Numbered from the stretch's first letter, positions 43,954 through 53,420 are shown. The stretch is DNA of 64,000 bases from Bin87 sp965203855 (GCA_965203855.1 CBDBDN010000005.1:1240001-1304000), one strand, 5' to 3'. Program-made: numbers and translations. The notes: generated by a model from the sequence alone, not told the origin.

Positions 43954-44436
43954 ATGGGCCAAGCAAACGGCGGGCCGGCGCGGCAGGAGGTGGTTGACGC
44001 CATCAGAAGCGCACTGCCCAACCGGGAGGAAATTGAGCTGTCGGCGGAGCGGGCGGCGGAATTGCGGGCAGTGTACCGCGATAACCTGGCGCACTACCGG
44101 GAACACATCCGGCGTAGCCTGGCCGAGGATGACTACCGACAAGCCGCCGAAAAGTCGTGGGGATCTTTCGCGCAGGCGGTGAAAACGGCAGCGGCGGAGC
44201 ATGGGTTGCACCTCCCCAGTCATCGGGGCATTCTGCAAGTTTCGCAGCGTCTGGCCACTCTGGCCGCGCAATCCAACCCCGATGATGCATCCACGCTAAC
44301 CGGCGGGTTGGCATTTGCCCGCAGCCTGCACAGCCATTTTTACGAAAATGACCTTGCCGACGAAACAGTGGTAGCTTTTGCCGACGGAGCAGCCAAAGCG
44401 GTCAGCGTGCTCGAGGAACTGTTTATACCGGAATAA
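43954..44436 (+). CDS. PaREP1/HEPN-like protein, divergent
   Basis: A 160-residue helical protein related in pattern to the three tandem genes at 20127-21333: RRSLAEDDYRQAAEKSWGSF, AAAEHGLHLPSHRGI and SLHSHFYENDL. It has an extra 45-residue N-terminal helix. Function unknown; HEPN-superfamily membership is inference. Confidence 0.7.
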   Translation: MGQANGGPARQEVVDAIRSALPNREEIELSAERAAELRAVYRDNLAHYREHIRRSLAEDDYRQAAEKSWGSFAQAVKTAAAEHGLHLPSHRGILQVSQRLATLAAQSNPDDASTLTGGLAFARSLHSHFYENDLADETVVAFADGAAKAVSVLEELFIPE

Positions 44437-44498
44437 GCCGCCATCGGGGGCGAATTACGCCGCAATGACAGCAGGGAAAGCCGGCACGCCGCCGGCAA

Positions 44499-44939
44499 TC
44501 ACCCGCCAGCGATAGTAACGGCCCCGGTAACGCCGTTGTAGCTCATTATGAAATACTGCAAGAAATCCCGGCCAATCAGGATGGAATAGGGCTGCCGGCC
44601 GGCGGCCAGATGCGCGCCCAGAAACTCGCCGTAAAATGGAGCGTCAATGCCCGGCAGTATCAGCTGCGCCAAGTGGGTGTACAAACTGCCGGCGCCGAGG
44701 GGGCTACCCACTCTCTGCTGGTTAACCACCGGCAGCCCCAGCTTTGCGGCAAGGTCAGCGTCGATGCAAGTCGCCGCGGCGCCCGTGTCAACTAGGGCTT
44801 GATACGGATCCGGCGGCAAATCGGGCCGCATCCCTCGGCCGGGCGCAAACCTGCCGTCAAAGCCAACTTGTACCGCAAGCGTTGGCCCATAAGCAACCAG
44901 TAGCTCGGGATGGTTTTCAAATCCGCAGCTAGTCGTCAT
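44499..44939 (-). CDS. Retropepsin-like aspartic protease
   Basis: A 146-residue clan AA aspartic protease-like protein. The active-site motif is ALVDTGAAATCID (Asp-Thr-Gly near residue 52), followed by the LPVVNQQRVGSPLGAG strand-loop and an ILIGRDFLQYFIMSYNG C-terminal motif. Such proteins act as dimers. It overlaps the end of the upstream small gene by 11 bases. A truncated paralogue is at 45256-45504. Confidence 0.85.
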   Translation of the reverse strand: MTTSCGFENHPELLVAYGPTLAVQVGFDGRFAPGRGMRPDLPPDPYQALVDTGAAATCIDADLAAKLGLPVVNQQRVGSPLGAGSLYTHLAQLILPGIDAPFYGEFLGAHLAAGRQPYSILIGRDFLQYFIMSYNGVTGAVTIAGG

Positions 44940-45183
44940 CGTCGTCAGGATAAAGCTTGTACATCACATTATGAGGCAATGCCGGCGGCGACGCCCCCAC
45001 TTGCCGAATCAGGTAAGGGCCGCGCCCGAAACGGGACACGGCGTCCTGCGCGGCATCCTGAAAATCGTTATGCGAACCGACCAGCTGCGCGTCGCGGAAC
45101 ACTACCCACTGGCCCGGATGTTCCCGCTCCAAGTAGTCAATCATCCCATCGTAGGCTTTAATCTCTTTTTTCAGACCGGTCAT
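44929..45183 (-). CDS. DUF5678-like small protein
   Basis: An 84-residue protein with a QWVVFRDAQLVGSHNDFQDA core, resembling DUF5678-type proteins (W-V-hydrophobic-x-G/D-x-L-V-G pattern), and an acidic tail of Asp residues. GGAGGG before the ATG at 45183 sets the start. It overlaps the aspartic protease gene, so the two are likely co-expressed. Its paralogue is at 45491-45757. Function unknown. Confidence 0.7.
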   Translation of the reverse strand: MTGLKKEIKAYDGMIDYLEREHPGQWVVFRDAQLVGSHNDFQDAAQDAVSRFGRGPYLIRQVGASPPALPHNVMYKLYPDDDDD

Positions 45184-45255
45184 CGGATGCCCTCCTGCCG
45201 TGTGCGCGCCTCCCGCGTCCGGCAGCAATTAGTATGCGTACCGCCCCCGGATCCG

Positions 45256-45504
45256 TCAATCCGGGAGCGGTACGCAGCCGGCGATGCGGACGGGCAAATT
45301 AAGATAGTCGGCCAGTTCTACATCAATCCCGGTTACGCTTGACCCGGTGTCCACCAGCGCATTGTACCGCATTGCGGGAATCGCCGGGCGCCGGCCGGCG
45401 TTGAGACGAAAATCCGGGTCATCCCCAATCTCTACGGATACCAGCGGCCCTACCGCAGCCAACCGCCCCGGCCGGTTGACGAACCCGCAGCTAATTATCG
45501 GCAT
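45256..45504 (-). pseudogene. Truncated aspartic protease paralogue
   Basis: 82 residues matching the N-terminal half of the protease at 44499-44939, including ALVDTGSSVTGIDVELADYL, but stopping at CVPLPD before the rest of the fold. Its start overlaps the end of the upstream DUF5678-like gene by 14 bases, copying the arrangement of the intact pair. Probably a decayed duplicate. Confidence 0.7.
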
Positions 45505-45757
45505 ATACCCGCCCCGATACTCCGAAAATGCTGGGCAGCATTATGGGCAGCGGGCCAACCGGCCGGACATACGGGGGATGCTTGCTGTGCTTGCTGTGAT
45601 GGTATTCGGCGGTTTGCCGCGCATCCTCTCGGGTCGCGTAGATACCCACCAATTCCCCACGCTGGAAAACCGCCCATTTGCCGACGCTCTCTTGCTCCAA
45701 ACGATGCGCTATCGCATCGTAAGCATCAATGTTGCGCGCCAGTTCGTCAGCAGCCAT
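45491..45757 (-). CDS. DUF5678-like small protein, second copy
   Basis: An 88-residue paralogue of 44929-45183: GKWAVFQRGELVGIYATRED aligns with the QWVVFRDAQLVG core, and PPYVRPVG with PYLIRQVG. GGAGG before the ATG at 45757 sets the start. It precedes the truncated protease. Confidence 0.7.
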   Translation of the reverse strand: MAADELARNIDAYDAIAHRLEQESVGKWAVFQRGELVGIYATREDARQTAEYHHSKHSKHPPYVRPVGPLPIMLPSIFGVSGRVYADN

Positions 45758-45823
45758 CGTCAACCTCCGCTGCGCTGTTGAGTTGCCCCGCATTATACCA
45801 CTCGCTGCGGGAATGTATCACAA

Positions 45824-45851
45824 CGCCCCCCATCCGGTGAGACAGGGGGCG
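45824..45851. terminator. Inverted repeat between the dienelactone hydrolase and DUF5678-like genes
   Basis: CGCCCCC and GGGGGCG form a 7-bp GC stem, 30 bases past the hydrolase stop on the minus strand. No T-run is present, so terminator function is tentative. Confidence 0.4.
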
Positions 45852-45880
45852 GCGAAGCTCGACCGGGATTTTCCCGTCGC

Positions 45881-46669
45881 TTACTTCAGATGCTCCGCAA
45901 AGAACGCCAGCGTCCGCGCTTGCGCGTCCTCCGCAGCCGCCTGGTTGTAGCTGTCCCGGTCATCGCAGTTGAACCCATGGCCGGCGCCGGGATACATCTT
46001 GAAATCAAAAGACTTCCCGGCAGCGGACAGCATCCCCTCAATCTTGGTTACATCGTCCGGCGTCGGGTTGCCGTCCGTTTCGCCGAAATTGCCCAGCAGC
46101 GGAATGCTGATTTTGCCCGTGCCGTCGCTGGGCGTTACGCCGTCCGAGTAGGCCGCCATTATGGCGCCGCCGTAATAGACCGCGCCGGCGCTGAGCCCGG
46201 AACACCCGCTGGCCGCCAGATAGACCACCCGTCCCCCCATGCAGTACCCCACGATGCCGATTTTCTGGCCGCGAGTGCGCGGGTAAGTCCGTTGCAGGTA
46301 GTCCACAGTCGCATTGATGTCGTCAATGATGCCCTGGCCGGTCAGTTCGGGCATATAAGTATTGATGGCGGCGTCAAAGTCGTCAGGCGTGTAGCCCAGC
46401 ATCGGGTTCGGGTTACGCTCGTTGCGATGGAACATTGCCGGCGCCACCGCCACATAGCCGGCCGCGGCGAACCCGTCGGCCACCCGCTGAATGTGCGAGT
46501 TGACCCCAAAAGCTTCCTGCACGACGATGACGGCCGGCAGGCTGGTGCCGACGCTCGGCGGGGGAAAGCTCACATAAGCGGCCATATCGCCGCCCTCAGC
46601 GATGTTCGCGCCGGATTCCCGCTCGCCGGTGTGGTCTGGCATTCGGATGTTTTCCCAGAATGACGGCAT
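45881..46669 (-). CDS. Dienelactone hydrolase family protein
   Basis: An alpha/beta hydrolase of 262 residues that in known members opens dienelactones in aromatic degradation. The catalytic triad is visible: Cys in GIVGYCMGGR, Asp in GETDGNPTPDD and His in GAGHGFNCDD. VVQEAFGVNSHIQRVADGFA is also typical. GGAGGAGG before the ATG at 46669 decides the start. Its physiological substrate cannot be read from context. Confidence 0.93.
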   Translation of the reverse strand: MPSFWENIRMPDHTGERESGANIAEGGDMAAYVSFPPPSVGTSLPAVIVVQEAFGVNSHIQRVADGFAAAGYVAVAPAMFHRNERNPNPMLGYTPDDFDAAINTYMPELTGQGIIDDINATVDYLQRTYPRTRGQKIGIVGYCMGGRVVYLAASGCSGLSAGAVYYGGAIMAAYSDGVTPSDGTGKISIPLLGNFGETDGNPTPDDVTKIEGMLSAAGKSFDFKMYPGAGHGFNCDDRDSYNQAAAEDAQARTLAFFAEHLK

Positions 46670-46825
46670 AGTATTTTCCTCCTCCAATAGTTGTGCAGAC
46701 GATAGCGGCTGCGGCCAAAAGCGCGGCATATGCGGAACGCCGCCGCCGGACAGCGACCAGCCTGCGGGGGGATTGTAGCAAAGGATTTATTCCCGCACAA
46801 GCCGGCAGCGTCCCTAACCCCAACC

Positions 46826-47049
46826 GTCATTCCCCGATTACCGTCATTCCGGCGACCCCAAACCGTCATTCCGGCGCAAGCCGGAATCCCACCCCTTGCC
46901 CCAACCGCCAGTCCAGCGCCCCCAACCGTCATTCCCCGATTACCGTCATTCCGGCGCAAGCCGGAATCCAACCCCTTGCCCCAACCCGCCAGTCCAGCGC
47001 CCCAACCGCCATTCCCCGACTACCGTCATTCCGGCTTGCGCCGGAATGT
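46826..47049 (+). repeat. Palindromic repeat cluster beside the IS30 element
   Basis: The 46670-47025 gap holds several half-sites and complete elements with GCAA loops. The last one (47023-47048, reverse orientation) abuts the IS30 end and supplies the transposase stop codon. No gene is seen here. Confidence 0.88.
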
Positions 47050-48036
47050 GGATTCACATTTCAAGTGCAACGCGGCGGCGGCGAATACTTCGGTGGGCGT
47101 CCGGTAGTTCAAGCACTGCCGGGGCGTATTGTTGTACGCCTGGATTGTGGCGGTAAGTTGCGCCGCCTTGATTTGCTTCAAATTCGCCCGGCGCGGCAAA
47201 AACCGCCGCAGCCGGCCGATGGCATTCTCCACTCCCCCTTTTTGCCACGGCGACCTGACCGCGCAAAAGTAAGTTGGGATGCCTTGGCCGTGCAGCCGAT
47301 AGCGCCGGGCAAACTTCATACCGTTGTCAAAGGTTACGCTGCGCCGCAGCTCCGGCGGAAATGGCGACAGCATCCGCGCCAGCGCCGCCCCGATCGGTTC
47401 GGCCGCCTTGCTCTGCGGACGCCACGCCAGCAGCAGCCGGGAATGGCGCTCGTGCAGCAACAGCAGCGCTTGGCCGTGATTGCCGAACAGCATCAAATCA
47501 GCTTCCCAGTGGCCGGGTATCCTACGGTCATCAGCCTCCGGTCTGCGCTGGCACAGCGGCGTCCAGCCCGGAATGCGGACGATAGTATTGCCGCCGCGCC
47601 GCCCGCGCCAACCCCGTTTGGACTTGCCCCGCGGCAGGTACAGCCGCCAGGAATAGTCCTTGGTGCGGGCCAATTGAGCATAAATGAAGCGGTAGATGCT
47701 TTCGTGGGAGATGACCCGGCGTCCGCAATCCAGAGCCAGCCGGCCCGACACCTGGGCCGGCGACCAGCCGGCGCGCAGCCGGGACAGCACCGCATCCCGC
47801 AAGGGGGCGTCCCGTTCCAAGCGCGCGCCGCGCCAACAGCGGGCTTGGGCCTGCCGCTGCGCGTATTCGGGTTGATAGCCGCCGTTGGCGGAGGCATTGC
47901 GGTTTAGCTCCCGGGAGATGGTAGATGTCGCGCGATCCAAAGCCGCCGCGATTTCGCGTTTTGATAGTCCCGCGGTCGATAATCGGGCAATTTCGCAGCG
48001 CTCAACGATGCTGAGTTGTTGATAATGAGTTCCCAT
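47026..48036 (-). CDS. IS30-family transposase
   Basis: A 336-residue DDE transposase. N-terminal helix-turn-helix: LSIVERCEIARLSTAGLSKR and REIAAALDRATSTISRELNR. Catalytic residues: Asp in GHWEADLM, Asp in SVTFDNGMKF, and Glu in GGVENAIGRLRRFLPR. The last residues, STFRRKPE, are translated from the neighbouring palindromic repeat beyond the inverted repeat, so the native end may differ. The frame is intact, so the element may be active. Confidence 0.94.
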   Translation of the reverse strand: MGTHYQQLSIVERCEIARLSTAGLSKREIAAALDRATSTISRELNRNASANGGYQPEYAQRQAQARCWRGARLERDAPLRDAVLSRLRAGWSPAQVSGRLALDCGRRVISHESIYRFIYAQLARTKDYSWRLYLPRGKSKRGWRGRRGGNTIVRIPGWTPLCQRRPEADDRRIPGHWEADLMLFGNHGQALLLLHERHSRLLLAWRPQSKAAEPIGAALARMLSPFPPELRRSVTFDNGMKFARRYRLHGQGIPTYFCAVRSPWQKGGVENAIGRLRRFLPRRANLKQIKAAQLTATIQAYNNTPRQCLNYRTPTEVFAAAALHLKCESTFRRKPE

Positions 48037-48064
48037 GGCAACACCATAACCTGGCGTTGCACTT
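47063..48064 (-). mobile_element. IS30-family insertion sequence
   Basis: About 1.0 kb bounded by an 11-bp terminal inverted repeat AAGTGCAACGC (47063-47073) and its complement GCGTTGCACTT (48054-48064). It carries one transposase gene. It inserted next to a palindromic repeat; no clear target duplication was found. Confidence 0.8.
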
Positions 48065-48116
48065 CGTTGGTGAGTTTAGAGAATCCATCCCCCACTCTGC
48101 GCCTCTGCGTCAATTC

Positions 48117-48137
48117 CATCCCGTCCATCGGTGTAAA
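48117..48137. repeat. GTCCATC-type dispersed repeat
   Basis: CATCCCGTCCATCGGTGTAA, matching 10676-10705 with an internal deletion. It lies upstream of RNA copy 2. Confidence 0.6.
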
Positions 48138-48309
48138 AAAACCGACCTCCAGCCCCCTTGACAAGAACCCAAGTTCGCTGTTACCATCCCCTTGTCGGGT
48201 ACGAATTTCCAAGCCAACACCACATCCACACTCAACGCCGCCTCAAAACGGCACCCATCCCAGCCTGCCAGGAGCCAGTCCCTCAAAAAGACCGGTCGTT
48301 CACGGCCAA

Positions 48310-48466
48310 TCAGCAACCCAAGTCGCACCGGCGTTCCCTACTCGCCCACGGTCAGACTAACCGAAGGAGTCGGGTCCTGCCAAGGCGCCAGACGTAGCGC
48401 CCCGTCCTCGGACGAAAAACCAGCCGCGTGAAAAGCAACGCGCAAAACCTCCGGCCGTAGGGCTGA
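48310..48466 (+). ncRNA. Candidate structured RNA, copy 2
   Basis: 155 of 157 positions match the block at 10353-10509. One difference (A to G, 48356) restores a G-C pair at the base of a GACT/AGTC hairpin; the other lies in an unpaired stretch. A possible promoter upstream is TTGACA near 48156 with a weak TACCAT 18 bases on. The remaining gap to 48770 is C-rich low-complexity sequence with no gene I can support. The minus-strand reading would give the same C-terminal polypeptide as in copy 1. Confidence 0.5.
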
Positions 48467-48770
48467 TAAGCGACCGCAAACCCTGGCAGACTGAAATCCA
48501 AAACCCAACCCAACCCAATCCCAACGCACCCGACCACCTTGAACCCGACAACCCCAACCCGACAACCCGACATCGCAACCCAACGCCAACCCCCACCCCC
48601 AAAGGAGGCCCAAAATCCCCATCATCCCCTCCATCCATGCCATCATCCGCGCCCCTCCCAAGCGAGAACCCAGACGCCGGCCCCCGCCGCCGCTTGACTT
48701 GCCGCCGCCCCTGCCGTTAAATATCCCCGTCATTCCCACCGCCAAACCACTGCGACAGGGAGGTTGCACC

Positions 48771-49115
48771 ATGGCGCTAGTTCGCTGCGTTACCGAAATG
48801 GGCATGGGCGTGGACGTCCACGGCCTGGACTACACCCTGGCGGCCAAACGCGCCGTCTTCGACGCCATCCACCACAGCAGCCTCGGCTTCGCCCGTCTCG
48901 TCGGCGCCACCGCCGACGACATGACCGTCAATGTTACCATCGGCGCACCCCGCCCGGATCAAGTCAACGCCGACGAAGTAGCCGATTCCTTGCCACATGG
49001 CCGGGCCAACGTCAATGTAGTACCCGGCGGCCTGGAACTCCTCAACGACGACGGCAGCGACGGCACCCTCATCGCCAACGCCATCATCACCGTCAGCATC
49101 GACGACGGCAAGTAG
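48771..49115 (+). CDS. Lin0512 family protein
   Basis: A 114-residue conserved protein of the Lin0512 family, of unknown function. The N-terminal VRCVTEMGMGVDVHGLDYTL followed by AAKRAVFDAIHHSSLG is characteristic. It ends in a predicted strand IANAIITVSIDDGK. GGGAGG precedes the ATG at 48771. It is followed by the LLM oxidoreductase after about 70 bases, so co-transcription is possible. Confidence 0.85.
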   Translation: MALVRCVTEMGMGVDVHGLDYTLAAKRAVFDAIHHSSLGFARLVGATADDMTVNVTIGAPRPDQVNADEVADSLPHGRANVNVVPGGLELLNDDGSDGTLIANAIITVSIDDGK

Positions 49116-49131
49116 CTGCCCGTCAATCCCA

Positions 49132-49157
49132 GATTCCGGCTTGCGCCGGAATGACGG
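49132..49157 (-). repeat. Palindromic repeat, single inverted copy
   Basis: GATTCCGGC-TTGC-GCCGGAAT then GACGG, between the Lin0512 and LLM genes. Confidence 0.88.
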
Positions 49158-49184
49158 ATTTATACCCAACCCGGCGGTGCCCCT

Positions 49185-50246
49185 ATGCGGTTCGGCCACT
49201 TCTTCTATCCCATGAAATTCGACGACTCCCGCGACGACCAGGCCATCGCCGAATGCCTGGACGAAGCTCAGCTCGTCGAGCAGCTCGGCTTTCACGCTAT
49301 CTGGATCGCCGAACATTACTTCACCGGCGAATGCGTCTATGGCGACCCCCTCGTTTTCGCCGCCGCTTTAGCCGTCAAAACCCGCCGCGTCGCCATCGGC
49401 TTCGGCATCCTGGAACTCCCCCTCCACAACCCCGTCCGCGTCGCCATGCAGACCGCCCTCCTGGACAACCTCAGCCAAGGCCGCCTTATCGTCGGCACCG
49501 CCCGCGGCTCCAACTACAACGCCTTTGAGTACCTCGGCTTTGGCACCGACCCCGCCCAGGGCGCCGCGCAAATGGAGGAAGCCGAGCAGCTCCTCGTTAC
49601 CGCCTGGACTGCCGACAATGTTGACTTTCAAGGCAAACATTGGCAGGTATCCTTCCCATCCGTGCGTCCCCGCCCCTTTCAGCGGCCCCATCCCCCGCTG
49701 GCCCGCGCCTGCATCAACCGCGCATCCATCATTGAGATGGCCCGCATCGGACGACCCGTCCTGCTCCGCGGCCGTTCCATCAACAGCGTCGCCGCCGACA
49801 TCGCCCTCTACCGCGACACCATGGCCGCCGCCGGCTTCGACGAACCCGCCATAGAACGCAGCCTCGACCAAATCTGGGTCTGGCGCGAAATGCACCTGGC
49901 CGATACCGACCGCCAGGCGATGGACGAATTCCTCCCCGCCCAGCATCAAGCCTATTCCATTATGCAAGATTACCGCCAACGCCTGAACCCCAAAGAGTTC
50001 CCCATGTCCCAGCAGTCGCCCCCCATGCTCCAGGACGGCTACGGCCCATCCCCCAACTCCGACGCCCCCGAAAGCCTCGTCGGCAGCCCCGCCCGCGTCG
50101 CCGAGCAAATCCGCTGTATGCAGCAAGCCGGCATCCGCAACCTCATGCTCACCAACCGCGGCCTGATGCCCCAGCCCACTGCCAACCGCTCCCTCCAACT
50201 AATGGCCGAAAAAGTAATCCCCCACTTCCCCAACACCCGCCCCTAA
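49185..50246 (+). CDS. LLM-class flavin-dependent oxidoreductase
   Basis: A luciferase-like TIM-barrel flavoprotein of 353 residues. Seen: MRFGHFFYPMKFDDSRDDQA, LGFHAIWIAEHYFTGECVYG, VAIGFGILELPLHNPVRVAM and LDNLSQGRLIVGTARGSNYN. The C-terminal part has ESLVGSPARVAEQIRCMQQA. Members oxidise diverse substrates with FMNH2 and oxygen; this one's substrate is unknown. Confidence 0.93.
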   Translation: MRFGHFFYPMKFDDSRDDQAIAECLDEAQLVEQLGFHAIWIAEHYFTGECVYGDPLVFAAALAVKTRRVAIGFGILELPLHNPVRVAMQTALLDNLSQGRLIVGTARGSNYNAFEYLGFGTDPAQGAAQMEEAEQLLVTAWTADNVDFQGKHWQVSFPSVRPRPFQRPHPPLARACINRASIIEMARIGRPVLLRGRSINSVAADIALYRDTMAAAGFDEPAIERSLDQIWVWREMHLADTDRQAMDEFLPAQHQAYSIMQDYRQRLNPKEFPMSQQSPPMLQDGYGPSPNSDAPESLVGSPARVAEQIRCMQQAGIRNLMLTNRGLMPQPTANRSLQLMAEKVIPHFPNTRP

Positions 50247-50341
50247 ACCCCGCCATCCTCAACCATTTCCTGCTCATTGCATCCCGCATCGTATTTGCGG
50301 AACGGATTGACGAAAATGCCGCCGGCACGGTGGCCGGGGGA

Positions 50342-52296
50342 TTACCGATACCCTGCTTGCTCCCAATCTGCACCAGCGATGGGATCGGGGGCACAAGGCC
50401 CCAATTCATGCATAAATGGGCTTGCTATGACATTAACCAGCCCTCGCCCTGCACTATGTATTCTTACACCCATTTTATGGGCCAATTGACGATCCATGCG
50501 AATGGTAGAGGAAAGTACCAACATCTCGGTACATCGCGTGATAGCAACATAAAAAAGCCGACGTTGCTCCTCAAAATACGCTCTTTGTTCGTCCGGAGAT
50601 GCATTATCATCGCTTTTATTCGGAATCAAATCTTGAATACAACCTGCCACTATGGTGATTTTACTGGTCAAGCCTTTTGATTTATGCAAGCTCATCACTC
50701 GCACAAATTCGCCTTCTGGTACATCCGGCTGGACAATAGATGCTTTCACGCGATCATACAGTCCATTTACGCTGTCAATGCTAGAAAGTTCTGACAATGC
50801 TATTTCGCGAAGCATATTTAGATCGTCGTTGCCTTCTGGCAACAGTTGATCCACAAATCCAACAGGATCCAATCCATCGTAGTTTTGGATGATATTTATA
50901 AGTTCACGGTATTTTGCCGTTAATTGCGAAGTGCCCGGCAACCGGAAAGTTCCTCCTATAATGGCATCCAACACGGACCGTGGAGGATCGCCGGTTTGTT
51001 CACAATGCTGGCGTAGTTTCAAATACTGTCCAGATAGCCCAGTATTGCTACCGCTACCAAGGAACCAGCGGAGTGCGACTCTATCTTCTGGATTCGCTAG
51101 CAAGGCTAGGACAGCGAATGCTCGCTGAGCCCTATCGCTTTCTAGCGGCTCTTCGGAGAAAAACTGTGAACAGGGACATTGGCCTGACTGATGCAATCCC
51201 TGATGCCGTATCCTAATAACCTTATAGGGGTAGTGATCAAAATATCGCTTGGCTTGTACTCAAATTCGTCGACAAGAGATTTAACAAAACCCGCAAGTCC
51301 AGATGCTTCGCGTTTTGTATCTAGCCATTGAACTATGCGGACACTGCCTCGGGGGTTTTCTGGCATATAACGCAGACGGTCAACCTGTTCGCCGGCGTGA
51401 TTGTGCTTAATCAAATAATTTGCCATAACTACAACGTCTTGAGGGCACCTGCGGCATTCATCGAGAGTTTGATTATATGTAGATGGATGCCGGCTGCTAA
51501 AATCATTTATCCCTTCAGGATTTGCGTGACGAAAGCGGTAGATGGACTGATCTGCATCGCCCACAATTGCAAAAAGATTATTGCCGGCTATTAGATCGAT
51601 CAAACTTTGTTCAGCTTTGTTCAAATCTTGGTATTCGTCGACAATCACGCAATCAAAACCTGAATAGACGTCAGACGCCGGGTTTCCACGCAAGAAGCGA
51701 AGGGTTTCCGGTACTAGTTCTCCAATGAGAATCGCGCGATGAAACCGCAACCAGCTAATTAAGGCGTCTTGAAATTCCTGGTCCAAGGTATCTGATGTCC
51801 AACCCGGGTCGTCAGATTGCAACCTAGCCCACGCAGCTTCGAATGCTCGGATACGTTCCGCACAATCCCTTTTAGATCCAAAGTGCCGGCTATGAACCAA
51901 GTCGTTGAGCATAGCACCACCTTCGAACTGCAATGAACCCGATTTATTGAATGTGATCAGAGGGCGGGGCACACGATCCAAGTACTTGAATACGTCCTCC
52001 CGATTCAAGATACGAAAGCAGAGCGAATGGAGCGTACCTGCTTGAATTTTTTCGCAACCTGCAATCCCTAGCGTATGTAGATCGCCAATCAAACTGTCCG
52101 CAGCGTTGCGAGTGAACGTAAGAGCAAGGAGTCGACTAGGCTCATAGCCAGACTCCAACAGGCGGGCGACCCTGCGCTTCATAGCGAATGACTTGCCAGT
52201 ACCGGGGCCGGCCATTACGCGGAGCGGGGTTGCGTCGGTTTTAGCGATTTCCAGAGCGGTGCCAGTAAGTCTGTCATCCCAATTCATAGTCTTCAC
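50342..52296 (-). pseudogene. UvrD/Rep-family DNA helicase, frameshifted
   Basis: A superfamily 1A helicase in two frames. The first part (52296 to about 51160) has Walker A AGPGTGKS, ALTFTRNAADSLI, VDEYQDLNKAEQSLIDLIAG and GDADQSIYRFRHA. The second (to 50342) has GEFVRVMSLHKSKGLTSKIT and RRLFYVAITRCTEMLVLSST. The frames join at an A run of five (51159-51163 on the plus strand); one more base would restore HSFFSEEPLES. Base composition is clearly lower in GC than all neighbours, suggesting transfer. It is either a pseudogene or a one-base sequence error. Confidence 0.85.
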
Positions 52297-52467
52297 TGCC
52301 TAACGAGATTTGAGGCTAACTGCTTGTCCTTTATCGGTGAATATACATCTCAAGAGGGCGGTTGTCAAATACGCCGCGACGGGCGGCATGGCAATAGCAA
52401 TGCTGACGCCGCGCACTGGCGCACCCCAAAGGCGTTGTGTAGAATGCCGCCCATCTACAAGCGAGGC

Positions 52468-52496
52468 GGCGCCGGTGAGCAAACTATGCCGGCGCC
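52468..52496 (+). other. Hairpin in the SDR leader
   Basis: GGCGCCGG (52468-52475) and CCGGCGCC (52489-52496) form a perfect 8-bp stem about 25 bases before the SDR start. A regulatory role is possible but unsupported. Confidence 0.35.
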
Positions 52497-52520
52497 GGCT
52501 TACCCTACGGAGGTTGTCTA

Positions 52521-53339
52521 ATGGATTTGGGATTGAGTGGACGGAAAGCGTTTGTGGGCGGGGCCAGCCGGGGCATCGGCAAGGCTATCGCGCTGGAACT
52601 GGCGCGGGAGGGCGCCGATGTGGTAGTAGCGTCCCGCTCGATGGCCGACCTGGAAAAGACGGCGGCGGAAATCGTCGAGCTTACCGGGCGGCGCGTCATA
52701 CCGATGGCGTTTGACGCCACGCAGCGCGACCAGGTAGATCGGGTAGTCAACGCGGCGGCGCAGGCGCTGGGCGGGCTGCATATTCTGGTCAACAGCGCAT
52801 CGCTGCCGGGCGGTTCGCCTACCGCTACCGGCGCCATTGAAAACCTGGCTGACGAGGATCTGCTGAGCGACTTTGATGTCAAGTTTGTGGGGGCGCTGCG
52901 CTGCTGCCGCGCCGCCATTCCGCTGCTCAAAGAGCAGGGCTACGGGCGCATTGTCAACATCAGCGGGCTGAACGCGCGCAATGCGGGCAACCTCAGCGGC
53001 GGGGCGCGCAATGTATCTATGGTGCATCTTACCAAGACGCTGGCGACGCAGCTGGGGCAGTTCGGCATCACGGTGAACTGCATTCATCCCGGCACGACGC
53101 GCACGGAGCGCACGCCCAACCTGCTGGCAGCCCGCGCCGAGCAGCTGGGCGTATCGGCGGAGGAAGCGGAACGGCAGGATTTCGCTCCCGGCTCGCCGCG
53201 GGGCAATCACATCTGCCGAATGGTGGACGCCGCCGAGATTGGCTACCTGACGGCGTTTCTAGCGTCAGACAAAGCGTGGGCCATCACGGGGGAGCTGATT
53301 GCGGCCGGCGGCGGCACGGGCAACGCCGTGTACTACTAG
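52521..53339 (+). CDS. SDR-family protein lacking the YxxxK pair
   Basis: A 272-residue SDR. The cofactor motif GGASRGIGKAIALELA, the NSAS position and RIVNISG are intact. Where YxxxK is expected the sequence reads GGARNVSMVHLTK, so Tyr and Lys appear replaced by Gly and Asn. The C-terminal HPGTTRTERTPN is SDR-like. It may be a non-catalytic or mechanistically different SDR subfamily. GGAGG precedes the ATG. Confidence 0.9.
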   Translation: MDLGLSGRKAFVGGASRGIGKAIALELAREGADVVVASRSMADLEKTAAEIVELTGRRVIPMAFDATQRDQVDRVVNAAAQALGGLHILVNSASLPGGSPTATGAIENLADEDLLSDFDVKFVGALRCCRAAIPLLKEQGYGRIVNISGLNARNAGNLSGGARNVSMVHLTKTLATQLGQFGITVNCIHPGTTRTERTPNLLAARAEQLGVSAEEAERQDFAPGSPRGNHICRMVDAAEIGYLTAFLASDKAWAITGELIAAGGGTGNAVYY

Positions 53340-53420
53340 ACGCGGCGGAATAGCTGCGCTGCCGGGCTGGCGGCATTGGCCGGTACGGCCCGGCAACGCA
53401 GATGGCAAATGTGGGATAAT

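Noticed and set aside
48338..48805. 155-residue minus-strand protein
   Set aside because: Its N-terminal two thirds are Gly/Arg/Leu low-complexity read from C-rich DNA antisense to the Lin0512 gene; only its end matches the duplicated block.
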